Positions 24,163-32,631 are shown, numbered from the stretch's first letter. The stretch is DNA of 38,021 nt from Acidobacteriota bacterium (GCA_003224055.1 QHYE01000088.1:1-38021), one strand, 5' to 3'. The notes: generated by a model from the sequence alone, not told the origin. A program made the numbers and translations.

Positions 24163-25779
24163 GTGATTTTGCCCAAAGTCATTCCGATCTTGATTGTATG
24201 TTCGTGCCTGTCCGCCACGGCACCCGCCCAGGAAGTCTCCCCGAGTCCCCCGACAATCCCGCCTTCTTCCGCGGTGGAACACACTCAGGATTTCAGCGAG
24301 ATCGTCGTTCGTATTACCTCGGTGAGGCTTACTGCCTCGGCTAAACTTAGTATCAAGGGGAAGCTTGGCCCTAAGCTTGGCCAAGATGTTTACTTCGGTA
24401 CGGGCTTTTGCCTGGATGCCGCGTGTCGTTTCATCGCAACCAACTATCACGTAGCTGCGACCGCGCGGCCTCATAAGATCAAACGAGAAAAGATCATCCA
24501 ACGATATTTTGCCACGGGTCCCCACGATAAAGGTGCTACTGCGAACGTTGTCCAGAACGACGTGCTTGCATTTGCCATAAAACGGGACCTTGCCATCTTC
24601 GAATTACAGCGCCCGCTGCCCCATCACCATGGTCTTACTTTCAGTCTCGACGAACTACAGGTTGGCCAGGAAGTAGACATCTACGGTTACCCCATGGGAA
24701 TGATCAATCCTATTCGCAAACTGACCCGATTTCCCGCCACATTCAAAGGCCCGACGACATCTGGCCTCCTAGCCTTTGACTACCAGTTGTCCGCCGGTAA
24801 ACCAATTACTATAGGGGGTGCAAGCGGCGGCATCGTCGTTGATAGGAAAAGTGAAAAGATTGTAGGTATTCTGAGCGGGAGCGGGTTCAATGAAACGATG
24901 GCGCTGGCTGTGCCGGTTCAAACCCTGGCCGACTTCGTGAGCAAAGTACAGCCCTTCCTAGCGCAGAGGGTATTCCCCACCACCAAGGATGTCTCACCAG
25001 TCTCGGCAGACCTTTATCCAAAATTCGTACCACGCCGTACCGATGGGCTGCAGCACCGACCCGAGGAACCCTATGAAGTCAGCGTGCTACGAAAAAAAGC
25101 GCAACTTCTGGCAGATAGCATGCGCAATTTTATAGCTGTGCAGAGTTTTGCCTGGGGCTCGGGCGATAAGGAGCCTTCTGCTCAGGCAGAGTATGAAGTC
25201 CGGATTATCGACGGCGTTCAGCGATTCCGCAGGTATCCCGACGGCGAGAGGGAGTTGGAGGAGATACCGAACCCTCGTGTGAATGGCTGGGTGAATCCGG
25301 CTGACGAATGGTCGAAAGTGCCTAACATGGTTGGAACGGAATTCCGATTAAAAGTTCATCAAGCCGCCGACTTAGTTGTGAACGAGCAACGGATGAAGGT
25401 CTTTCAGTATTACGCCAGCGCCGAGGATAACTTGTGTCCTTTCGCACCCGTCGAAGATTTTGGCTTCTTCACAATCAACAAAACTGTCGCCGTCGCATGT
25501 TACGGGGAAGTTTGGACGGACGAGGATGCGAACATAATCCGAATATCGGAGCATTTAGAGCTTTCTGACAAATTGAAAGCCTATCGAGGATGGGAGGACT
25601 GTCAGGTCGTCCTTACCTACGGTTGGCTCAACCGAGAGAATGACCCTCCTCGGCTCGTTCCTCTGACCATTTTTGCAGTGGCTCGCTACAAGAAGCACGT
25701 CCATTGGTGTCGCGGCCAGTTTAGGGACTATCAGATATTCAGCACCCGGGCCAGGATCATTGCAAGTAGTCAGCCCTAG
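24163..25779 (+). CDS. Secreted trypsin-like serine protease with unknown C-terminal domain
   Basis: Protein of 538 residues exported by a signal peptide (PKVIPILIVCSCLSATAPAQ). A chymotrypsin-fold domain (about 40-270) has a credible triad: His96 in TNYHVAA, Asp142 in KRDLAIFEL and Ser221 in GGASGGIVV. The nucleophile motif is GASGG in place of the usual GNSGG. The C-terminal 270 residues (motifs FAWGSGDKEPSAQAEYEV, FGFFTINKTVAVACYGEVW and WCRGQFRDYQIFSTRARI) match nothing I recognise; Cys pairs suggest an extracytoplasmic fold. The start is GTG24163, directly ahead of the signal peptide. Composition is more AT-rich than the neighbours, and the gene lies between the two halves of a broken vapBC locus, pointing to acquisition by insertion. 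Confidence 0.8.
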   Translation: MILPKVIPILIVCSCLSATAPAQEVSPSPPTIPPSSAVEHTQDFSEIVVRITSVRLTASAKLSIKGKLGPKLGQDVYFGTGFCLDAACRFIATNYHVAATARPHKIKREKIIQRYFATGPHDKGATANVVQNDVLAFAIKRDLAIFELQRPLPHHHGLTFSLDELQVGQEVDIYGYPMGMINPIRKLTRFPATFKGPTTSGLLAFDYQLSAGKPITIGGASGGIVVDRKSEKIVGILSGSGFNETMALAVPVQTLADFVSKVQPFLAQRVFPTTKDVSPVSADLYPKFVPRRTDGLQHRPEEPYEVSVLRKKAQLLADSMRNFIAVQSFAWGSGDKEPSAQAEYEVRIIDGVQRFRRYPDGERELEEIPNPRVNGWVNPADEWSKVPNMVGTEFRLKVHQAADLVVNEQRMKVFQYYASAEDNLCPFAPVEDFGFFTINKTVAVACYGEVWTDEDANIIRISEHLELSDKLKAYRGWEDCQVVLTYGWLNRENDPPRLVPLTIFAVARYKKHVHWCRGQFRDYQIFSTRARIIASSQP

Positions 25780-25814
25780 ATTTTCTACACAGTTTCGGAG
25801 AGCCTGTGACAGGA

Positions 25815-26054
25815 TCATTTCCGATACCGGCAGCGTGCCATCGCCGCCAGAGTTTTGGGCTTTCCCCTATAATTCAGGCACCCGAACACCCGCTCGATGG
25901 TGGTTACGGGAAAGGGCGATAACGTTTTCAAGAAAACCCCTCCGTCCACGGCCTCCACGGCCAATTCTGTTCCGCTCTCCCATTTTTGTGAGTCCCGCAG
26001 CGACTTCGGCAGTACTACCTGTCCCTTCGACGATATTCTGACCGTTTTCGTCAT
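25815..26054 (-). CDS. AbrB/MazE/SpoVT-domain protein, VapB-type antitoxin without a toxin
   Basis: Protein of 79 residues. The swapped-hairpin DNA-binding domain is at residues 1-45 (VRISSKGQVVLPKSLRD, then WESGTELAVEAVDGG). The linker GCLNYRGKPKTLAAM is the start of the toxin-binding tail in VapB proteins of this type. After this Met the sequence diverges into ARCRYRK and stops, shorter than the usual 85-95 residues, so the toxin-wrapping end is damaged. ATG26054 follows AAGGAGGGA. The expected vapC should start within a few bases of the stop, but the opposite-strand protease gene ends there; a VapC remnant occurs 1.8 kb further along the same strand. Confidence 0.75.
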   Translation of the reverse strand: MTKTVRISSKGQVVLPKSLRDSQKWESGTELAVEAVDGGVFLKTLSPFPVTTIERVFGCLNYRGKPKTLAAMARCRYRK

Positions 26055-26273
26055 TCTCCCTCCTTCCATACTGTATGCGTTATGCTGCCAGTGCTGTTGT
26101 GAAATCCCTCTCAATTTTGCCATTGGGTCAGCCCACTTGTGTCTGCGTCCGCGTCTCAGTAAAATGGCGAGTCCTTCGATTAATCTAGCTCCATCCTATC
26201 TATGCTGCACAGCGCCGCGCGGTCGAATTGAAAATCATCCGCCGCTAGCTCGCCAGCATCGGAGTCATACCGA

Positions 26274-27926
26274 ATGGGTCAGCATTACGACGTTATCGTC
26301 ATCGGCGGCGGTCACAATGGGCTGGTCAACGCCGCGTACCTCGCCAAGGCAGGGAAGAAGGTCGTGGTTCTCGAACGCCGCCACGTTCTCGGCGGCGCGG
26401 CGGTCACTGAGGAGATCTTCCCCGGCTTTCTTTTTTCGGAATGCTCGTACGTCGTCTCGCTGCTTCGTCCGGAAATTATCCGCGAACTTGATCTTCCGCG
26501 CCACGGTCTCGAAATTCTTCCTCTCGACGGAACTTTTTCACCGATGCCCAGCGGTGACTACCTCTGGCGCGTGAATGATCACGCGAAATCCATCCGCGAC
26601 ATCCGCCGCCACTCCCGCCTCGACGCCGAAGCCTACGACGAATTCTCGAAGATGATGACGCCCATGTGCCGCTTTGTGAAGCCCATGCTCTCCATGGTTC
26701 CGCCCGACCCCACGACGCTCAATCCCAAAGACCTCAAGCAGCTTCATTTCCTGTTACAGCGCTTCCGTGAACTCTCTTCGGACGAGCGCTACACGCTCGT
26801 CCAGCTTATGACCATGAGCTCCGCGGATTTTCTCGACCAGTGGTTCGAAACGGACGTCCTCAAAGCCACCATGTCCGCCTCTGGCATCATCGGCACCTTC
26901 CTCGGTATTCGCTCGCCCGGCACCGCCTACGTTCTCCTCCATCACTACATGGGCGAAATCGACGGCGCATTCCGTTCCTGGGGCTTCAGCCGCGGCGGCA
27001 CCGGTGCTATTTCGAACGCGATTGCGGATGCGGCGCGCGAAGCCGGCGTCGAGATTCGCACCAAAGCGCCAGTCGGAAAAATTCTCGTGAAGCATGGCCG
27101 TGCCACAGGCGTCGTCCTGCAATCCGGCGAAGAACTCTTTGCCAATGTCGTCTCCTCCAGCGTGGACCCGCATCTCACCTTCGAAAAATTTCTCGAACCC
27201 AGCGAGCTTCCCGCCGATTTCCTCGAAGGCGTCCGCCGCTACAAATTCCGCGGCTCTTCCGGCAAAGTCAATCTCGCCCTCGACGCGCTTCCCAATTTCA
27301 AATGTTTCCCCGGCCCCGACGCGCATCTTCGCGGCGCCATCTCCATTTCTCCCAGCATGGAATACATGGAGCGCGCCTACGACGACGCCAAGTACGGCCA
27401 CTTCTCCCGCAAGCCGTACATTGACATGGTCATCCCCAGTCTCACGGATCCCAGCGTCGCGCCTCCCGGCAAACATGTGCTCTCGTGCTTCGTGCAATAC
27501 GCGCCTTACAAACTCGCCGAAGGCAACTGGGACGATCAGAAAGAAGCCTTCGGCGACAACGTCATCAACACCATCGCCGAATACGCGCCCAACATCAAAG
27601 ACATCATCATCGGCCGCCAGGTCCTCACGCCGCTCGATCTCGAGCGCGAATTCGGCCTCACGCAAGGCAACATTTTCCAGGGCGAGCTTTCTCTCGAACA
27701 GCTTTTCTTCCTTCGCCCCGTCGCCGGCTGGGCCTACTACCGCACGCCCATTCACAACCTTTATATGTGCGGTTCCGCCACGCATCCCGGCGGCGGCATC
27801 ATGGGCGCCAACGGCCGCATCGCCAGCCAGGTCATCTTGAAAGAGTGGTCGCACGCTTTGCGTGCGCACCGAACAAAGTCCGGTTCTTCGGACTCCGCTG
27901 CTGCCGCGCCGAAAGCGGCCAACTGA
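26274..27926 (+). CDS. PYROXD2/CrtI-like FAD-dependent oxidoreductase, copy 1
   Basis: Flavin amine oxidase/phytoene-desaturase-superfamily protein of 550 residues. The FAD motif IGGGHNG is at residues 10-16, with the ribose-binding Glu34 in VLERR. It has RHVLGGAAVTEEIFPGF, a mid-domain GGTGAISNAIADAAREAGVEI, and the C-terminal FAD loop YMCGSATHPGGGIMGANGR. The domain order is that of eukaryotic PYROXD2 and its bacterial homologs, whose substrates are undefined. The C-terminal 25 residues are a Ser/Ala tail. A second family member starts two bases after the stop, so the two form an operon. A carotenoid role is possible but no carotenoid gene is near. Confidence 0.88.
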   Translation: MGQHYDVIVIGGGHNGLVNAAYLAKAGKKVVVLERRHVLGGAAVTEEIFPGFLFSECSYVVSLLRPEIIRELDLPRHGLEILPLDGTFSPMPSGDYLWRVNDHAKSIRDIRRHSRLDAEAYDEFSKMMTPMCRFVKPMLSMVPPDPTTLNPKDLKQLHFLLQRFRELSSDERYTLVQLMTMSSADFLDQWFETDVLKATMSASGIIGTFLGIRSPGTAYVLLHHYMGEIDGAFRSWGFSRGGTGAISNAIADAAREAGVEIRTKAPVGKILVKHGRATGVVLQSGEELFANVVSSSVDPHLTFEKFLEPSELPADFLEGVRRYKFRGSSGKVNLALDALPNFKCFPGPDAHLRGAISISPSMEYMERAYDDAKYGHFSRKPYIDMVIPSLTDPSVAPPGKHVLSCFVQYAPYKLAEGNWDDQKEAFGDNVINTIAEYAPNIKDIIIGRQVLTPLDLEREFGLTQGNIFQGELSLEQLFFLRPVAGWAYYRTPIHNLYMCGSATHPGGGIMGANGRIASQVILKEWSHALRAHRTKSGSSDSAAAAPKAAN

Positions 27927-27928
27927 CC

Positions 27929-29518
27929 ATGCCCCTCGGACAGCGCGTAGTTCTCATCGGAGGTGGACACAACGCTCTCATCGCCGCTTTTTATCTCGCC
28001 AAGGGCGGATTCAAGCCGCTCGTTCTTGAGCGCCGGGAAATGGTCGGCGGCGGCGCCGTCACCGAGGAATTTTATCCCGGCTTCCACTCTTCCACGCTCG
28101 CGCACACTCTCGGCCCATTACGCGCTGACATCGCGAAAGACTTACTGCTCGAAAGGTTTGACTATGAAGTGATTCAACCCGATCCCCGCGTCTTCGCGCC
28201 CGCGCCGGATGGCCAAGCGCTCTTCTTCTACAACGACGCAGACAAGACCGCCGCTAGTATCGCCGGCCTCTCGGCGAAAGACGCCGCGAAATACACGCAA
28301 TTCGCCGTGTCGCTCGCGGATACCGCCGCCTTCTTCACGCAGCTCTCTTCCATTACGCCGCCGGCGATCGATCATCCCACGCCCGAAGATCTCTGGAATC
28401 TTTTGAAAACCGGCCGCGGCGTCCGCAGCCTTGGAAAAACCGGCATCTTCGATCTGCTCCGCTGGGGCCCCATGGCCGTCGCGGACTTCGTGGCCGAATT
28501 TTTCGAAACCGAACTCCTTCGCGCTGCCATCGCCGCGCGCGGCATTTTTGGCACGGCGCTCGGGCCCTGGTCTGCGGGATCGACCGCCGTCCTTCTTCTG
28601 CGCGCTGCTGCCGACTCGCATCCCGTCGGCTCCGCTGCATTTCCGCGTGGCGGACTCGGTTCCTTCACGCGCGCCCTTGCCGAATCCGCCAAACAGGCGG
28701 GCGCAGAAATTCGCACCGACGCCGAAGTCCAGCAGATTCGAATCAAAGACGGCGCTGTCACCGGCGTCGTTCTATCCAACGGCGAAGAAATCGCCGTCGA
28801 AGCCGTCGTCTCCGGCGCCGATCCCAAGCGCACGTTTTTCAATTTAGTCGACGCTTCCCAGCTCGACCCGACCTTCGCGAATCGCATGAAAAATTTCCGC
28901 GCCAATGGCACCGTCGCCAAAGTCAATCTCGCCCTCGGCGGGCTGCCCAGTTTTACCGCTCTCGATTCGAACGAGACTCCGCTCAAAGCGCTCTCCGGCC
29001 GCATCCATATCGGCCCGGAAATTGATTATCTCGAACGCGCCTTCGACGCTTCCAAGTATGGCGATTTCTCGAAAACTCCCTGGCTCGACGTGACGATTCC
29101 CACCATCCTTGACCCTTCTCTCGCTCCGGACGGCAAGCATGTCCTCTCCGCCTACGCCCAGTTCGCTCCCTACAAATTAAGGGAAGGGAACTGGGACGCG
29201 CGACGCCACGACCTGGGCCACACCGTCGTCGAAACGCTCGCTGCTTACGCCCCGAATCTTCCCGGCCTGGTCGAAGGCATTCAGGTCATCACGCCCAAGG
29301 ATCTGGAAACCTGCTACGGCTTCACCGGCGGCCACATTTTCCACGGCGAACTCGCTCTCGATCAGCTCTTCACCATGCGTCCCGTTCTCGATTGGGCGCG
29401 CTACAAAACTCCGATCCGCGGCCTTTTTCTCTGCGGCTCCGGCACGCATCCCGGCAACGGCCTCACAGGCGCTTCCGGCGCCAACGCCGCCCGCGAAATC
29501 ATCCACGCCCTCCGATGA
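27929..29518 (+). CDS. PYROXD2/CrtI-like FAD-dependent oxidoreductase, copy 2
   Basis: Protein of 529 residues of the same family, diverged from the upstream copy. FAD motif IGGGHNA is at residues 10-16 (the last Gly is Ala), followed by VLERREMVGGGAVTEEFYPGF, with the C-terminal loop FLCGSGTHPGNGLTGASGANAAR. Start ATG27929 lies two bases past the previous stop, so translation is coupled; a longer in-frame opening reaching back into copy 1 is antisignal and not used. Both copies keep the cofactor-binding loops, suggesting a heteromeric pair or two successive oxidation steps. Substrate unknown. Confidence 0.87.
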   Translation: MPLGQRVVLIGGGHNALIAAFYLAKGGFKPLVLERREMVGGGAVTEEFYPGFHSSTLAHTLGPLRADIAKDLLLERFDYEVIQPDPRVFAPAPDGQALFFYNDADKTAASIAGLSAKDAAKYTQFAVSLADTAAFFTQLSSITPPAIDHPTPEDLWNLLKTGRGVRSLGKTGIFDLLRWGPMAVADFVAEFFETELLRAAIAARGIFGTALGPWSAGSTAVLLLRAAADSHPVGSAAFPRGGLGSFTRALAESAKQAGAEIRTDAEVQQIRIKDGAVTGVVLSNGEEIAVEAVVSGADPKRTFFNLVDASQLDPTFANRMKNFRANGTVAKVNLALGGLPSFTALDSNETPLKALSGRIHIGPEIDYLERAFDASKYGDFSKTPWLDVTIPTILDPSLAPDGKHVLSAYAQFAPYKLREGNWDARRHDLGHTVVETLAAYAPNLPGLVEGIQVITPKDLETCYGFTGGHIFHGELALDQLFTMRPVLDWARYKTPIRGLFLCGSGTHPGNGLTGASGANAAREIIHALR

Positions 29519-29535
29519 TTCCTTCCTTATCTTCT

Positions 29536-29567
29536 GTAGGGGCGCCCGCCGCGGCGGGCTGCGCCCT
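29536..29567 (+). repeat. GTAG-headed GC-rich hairpin (REP-like), copy 2
   Basis: GTAG (29536-29539) is followed by a long hairpin: GGGCGC-CCGCC pairs with GGCGG and GCGCCC around a two-base GC loop, with a three-base GCT bulge. It sits 17 bases after the flavoprotein stop and just ahead of the aminotransferase. It has the head-plus-palindrome architecture of RAYT-mobilised REP elements. Confidence 0.5.
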
Positions 29568-29588
29568 CTTAAGCAGAGGTGCGTGACA

Positions 29589-30941
29589 ATGCCTACCATT
29601 GACCGCACCAAACTCAAGGCTCTCCAAAAACGCGAAGAATCCCACTTCCTCGCTGACCATCCCAAATCCGCCGCTCTCTACCAACGCGCGCAATCCTCCC
29701 TCCTCGGAGGTGTCCCCATGAACTGGATGAAAAAATGGGCCGGCGCTTTTCCGATTTTTGTGAAATCGGCCAACGGCGCGCACTTTATCGACGTGGACGG
29801 CCGCGACTACATTGACCTCTGCCTCGGCGACACCGCCGCGATGACCGGCCACTCGCCTGCCATCGTCGCCGAAGCCGTCGCCCGCCGTGCCAGAGAAGGC
29901 ATCACCTTCATGCTTCCCACCGAAGACGCCCTCTGGGTCGGCGAAGATCTCCAGCGCCGCTTCGGTTTGCTCTACTGGCAATTCACGCTCACCGCCACCG
30001 ACGCCAACCGCTTCTCCATTCGAATCGCCCGCGAAATCACCCGGCGCTCGAAAATTCTCGTTTTTCACTATTGCTACCACGGCACCGTGGACGAATCCTT
30101 CGCCACGGTCGAAAACGGCGCAGTCGCCCCGCGCCGCGGCAACATCGGCCCGCCCGTCAATCCCGCTGAAACCACGCGCGTCGTCGAATTCAACGATCTC
30201 AACGCCCTCGAAGACGCCCTCAAGCATCGCGACGTCGCCTGCATTCTAGCCGAGCCCGCCATGACCAACGTCGGCATCATCCTCCCCGACGACGGTTACT
30301 GGCGCGCAGCACGCGAACTCGCGCGCCGTCACGGCGCGCTCCTCATCGCCGACGAAACGCACACCATCTGTGTCGGCCCCGGCGGTTGCACCGCCGCATG
30401 GAAACTCGATCCCGACATGCTCGTTTTTGGCAAAGCCATCGGCAGCGGCATTCCTGGCGCCACCTACGGTTGCAGCGAAGAAGTCGCCCAGCGCATCTCC
30501 GCCCGCATCCATCTCGAAGACTGTGATGTCGGCGGCATCGGCGGCACGCTCGCCGGCAACGCGCTCTCGCTCGCCGCCATGCGGACCACGCTCGAACACG
30601 TGCTTACTCCCGCCGCATTTGAACGCATGATCCCGCTCGCCCGGCGCTTCAACGACGGCGTCGCCGCAGAAATCCGCGTGCACCATCTTCCCTGGAACGT
30701 GATCCAGCTTGGCGCCCGTGCCGAATACACCTTCGCCGCAAAACCTCCGCGCAACGGCGGCGAATCCGCCGCGGCTGCCGATTTCGAACTCGAACGCTTC
30801 CTCCACCTCTACGCCCTCAACCGCGGCGTCCTCCTCACGCCGTTCCACAACATGGCCCTCATGTCCCCCGCCACCACTGAAGCCGACATCGACGCCCACA
30901 GCAATCTCTTCGCCGCCGCCACCCGCGAACTGACCTCCTAG
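29589..30941 (+). CDS. Class III aminotransferase of the glutamate-1-semialdehyde aminomutase type
   Basis: PLP enzyme of 450 residues. The cofactor site shows HYCYHGTVDES, LIADETHTICVGPGG and Schiff-base Lys282 in VFGKAIGSGIPGA. The opening SLLGGVPMNWMKKWAG and the FIDVDGRDYIDLCLGDTAAMTGH segment are those of HemL-like aminotransferases that act on diverse amino acids; the histidine and heme biosynthesis context for a true HemL is absent. ATG29589 is used; GTG29583 is nearby in frame. The gene is the third of a same-strand run with two PYROXD2-like flavoproteins, consistent with catabolism of an amine or amino acid (inference). Confidence 0.87.
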   Translation: MPTIDRTKLKALQKREESHFLADHPKSAALYQRAQSSLLGGVPMNWMKKWAGAFPIFVKSANGAHFIDVDGRDYIDLCLGDTAAMTGHSPAIVAEAVARRAREGITFMLPTEDALWVGEDLQRRFGLLYWQFTLTATDANRFSIRIAREITRRSKILVFHYCYHGTVDESFATVENGAVAPRRGNIGPPVNPAETTRVVEFNDLNALEDALKHRDVACILAEPAMTNVGIILPDDGYWRAARELARRHGALLIADETHTICVGPGGCTAAWKLDPDMLVFGKAIGSGIPGATYGCSEEVAQRISARIHLEDCDVGGIGGTLAGNALSLAAMRTTLEHVLTPAAFERMIPLARRFNDGVAAEIRVHHLPWNVIQLGARAEYTFAAKPPRNGGESAAAADFELERFLHLYALNRGVLLTPFHNMALMSPATTEADIDAHSNLFAAATRELTS

Positions 30942-30965
30942 TAGGACAGACATTCCTGTCTGTCC
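30941..30965 (+). repeat. GTAG-headed perfect hairpin (REP-like), copy 3
   Basis: Begins at the last base of the aminotransferase stop codon. GGACAGACA pairs perfectly with TGTCTGTCC around TTCC (30944-30965), and GTAG (30941-30944) overlaps its first base. It may also act as a transcription attenuator, but no T-run follows. Confidence 0.55.
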
Positions 30966-31020
30966 GCTCTCTCGCATGTCTCATGTAGAATGGTGGGCCT
31001 GAACCGCAAGGATGAAATTT

Positions 31021-31407
31021 ATGTCTTCCTTCTATCTCTTGAAAACCGAAGCCTCCGCATACTCGTTCGCCGATCTTCAGCGCGACAAAGTCACTGTTTG
31101 GGACGGCGTCTCGAATCCCGTCGCCGTGAAGAATCTTCGAGGGATGAAGCCCGGCGACAAACTGGTCATCTACGAAACCGGCGACCGCAAGAGTGCCGTC
31201 GGCACTGCGTCCGTCGTCTCGGTGGATGCCTCCGATCCCAAGAATCCTGCCGTCGAGATCAAGGCCGGAAAGCCGCTCCCCAAACCCATCACATTGGGCG
31301 AAATCAAATCTAAAAAGCTCTTCGCGGATTCTCCACTCGTCAGGATTGGCCGCCTCTCCGTCGTTCCCCTAACCGAAGCCCAATACAAATTTCTAGCAGG
31401 CGACTGA
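31021..31407 (+). CDS. EVE-domain protein
   Basis: Single-domain protein of 128 residues in the PUA-like EVE family (thymocyte nuclear protein 1 type), which binds modified bases in nucleic acids. The SxFYLLKTEASAYSF opening, VWDGVSNPVAVKNLRGMKPGDKLVIYETGDRK and the terminal SVVPLTEAQYKFL are typical. ATG31021 gives AAGGA an 11-base spacing; ATG31012 would place it nearly on top of the start codon, so the later start is preferred. A stand-alone EVE gene gives no hint of which modified base it reads. No methylase or restriction gene is in the window. Confidence 0.85.
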   Translation: MSSFYLLKTEASAYSFADLQRDKVTVWDGVSNPVAVKNLRGMKPGDKLVIYETGDRKSAVGTASVVSVDASDPKNPAVEIKAGKPLPKPITLGEIKSKKLFADSPLVRIGRLSVVPLTEAQYKFLAGD

Positions 31408-31465
31408 TTTCCCAAATGCGCGTATGATGCGGGGACGAAATTCCTAAGTCGCGAGGTTGCATTCC

Positions 31466-32530
31466 ATGAAACGCTCTATCTTTTTTCTCGCTCTGTTTGT
31501 CGCCATTCCCGCTTTAGCCCAGCAGCCGGCCGAAATCCGCTACCAAGCCGACCCCAATTTTCTGAAGCTCCCGCCCGACACCCACCTCGGTGAAGCCGTC
31601 GGCGTCGCCGTCAATTCCAAAGGCCACATCTTCGTCTTCTCGCGCGGCAACAGCACCGGCCCCGCTTACGGCGCCAGCGCCGCGCAACTCCTCCAATTTC
31701 TTCCCGACGGCAGATTTGTACGCGAAATCGGCCACAATCTCTACGCCTGGTCCTTCGCGCATTCCGTCCGCATCGACAAGGACGACAACATCTGGGTCGC
31801 CGACAAAGGCTCCGACATGGTCGTCAAGTTCAATCCCGAAGGCCGCGTCGTCATGGTTTTCGGCCGCAAGCAGGAAGCTTCCGACGAAGGCACCGAGCCG
31901 CTGAAGCATCCGAAGCCTCCGCTCCCGCCCGTTGACGGCATGTTCCGCCAGGTCACCGATATGGCGTGGGACTCCGCCGGCAACACGTACATCAGCGACG
32001 GCTACGTCAACTCCCGCATCGCCAAAGCCGACAAGAATGGCGTCTGGCTCAAGTCCTGGGGCGAACCCGGCGACAAACCCGGCCAGTTCAACATCCCGCA
32101 CAGCATCGCCGTCGATGCACAGAACAATGTCTACGTCGCCGATCGCAGCAATCGCCGCATCCAGGTCTTCGACGCCGAAGGAAAATTCCTCCGCCAGATC
32201 ACCATCGATGTTCCCGCTCCCGCGGACGCGCGCGCCGCCATCGGCGCCAAGCCCACCGCAAACACCGGCACTATGGCCCCCGGGGTCCCGTGGACTCTGT
32301 GCATCACGCCCGGCCCGAATCAAGTCCTCTACACTTCCGACGCCTACCCCGGTCGCATCTACAAACTCTCCCTCGACGGAAAAGTTCTCGGCATGCTGGG
32401 CAAAGCCGGCAAGCAGCCCGGCGAGTTCGGCTGGATCCATTCCATCGCCTGCCCCTCGGAAAACGAACTCTACGTCGCCGAAATCCTCAACTGGCGGGTA
32501 CAGAAACTGGTCCTCGAACCCACTCACTAA
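31466..32530 (+). CDS. Secreted NHL-repeat six-bladed beta-propeller
   Basis: Protein of 354 residues with a signal peptide (KRSIFFLALFVAIPALAQ). NHL-type blades repeat through the chain: HSVRIDKDDNIWVADKGSD, FNIPHSIAVDAQNNVYVADRSNRR and FGWIHSIACPSENELYVAEILNWR. The architecture resembles the lyase domain of peptidyl-amidating enzymes and other NHL binding proteins; catalytic His/Zn residues cannot be assigned, so a binding role is as likely. ATG31466 is chosen because it begins the signal peptide. There is no catalytic neighbour. Confidence 0.82.
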   Translation: MKRSIFFLALFVAIPALAQQPAEIRYQADPNFLKLPPDTHLGEAVGVAVNSKGHIFVFSRGNSTGPAYGASAAQLLQFLPDGRFVREIGHNLYAWSFAHSVRIDKDDNIWVADKGSDMVVKFNPEGRVVMVFGRKQEASDEGTEPLKHPKPPLPPVDGMFRQVTDMAWDSAGNTYISDGYVNSRIAKADKNGVWLKSWGEPGDKPGQFNIPHSIAVDAQNNVYVADRSNRRIQVFDAEGKFLRQITIDVPAPADARAAIGAKPTANTGTMAPGVPWTLCITPGPNQVLYTSDAYPGRIYKLSLDGKVLGMLGKAGKQPGEFGWIHSIACPSENELYVAEILNWRVQKLVLEPTH

Positions 32531-32556
32531 GAAACCTAGTTGGGGTACAGGCAGCC

Positions 32557-32585
32557 TTGACACCCTCTTTTCTTGGGTGTAGCGT
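32557..32585 (+). promoter_or_regulatory. Promoter candidate for the secreted two-domain protein
   Basis: TTGACA (32557-32562), 17-base spacer, TAGCGT (32580-32585), 46 bases ahead of the start codon at 32632. The spacer contains a six-base palindrome ACACCC/GGGTGT (32560-32565 and 32575-32580), which could equally be a stem for termination of the preceding NHL gene. Confidence 0.45.
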
Positions 32586-32631
32586 CCGCTTCATTACCCT
32601 CCCCAAAGTCTCTTAAGCAAAGGAGGCAATC

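Noticed and set aside
26754-27869. Minus-strand 371-codon open frame antisense to the first PYROXD2-like gene
   Set aside because: High-GC antisense shadow. The plus strand has the FAD motifs and coupled downstream gene; the minus frame is Gly/Ala/Asp-rich with no recognisable fold.
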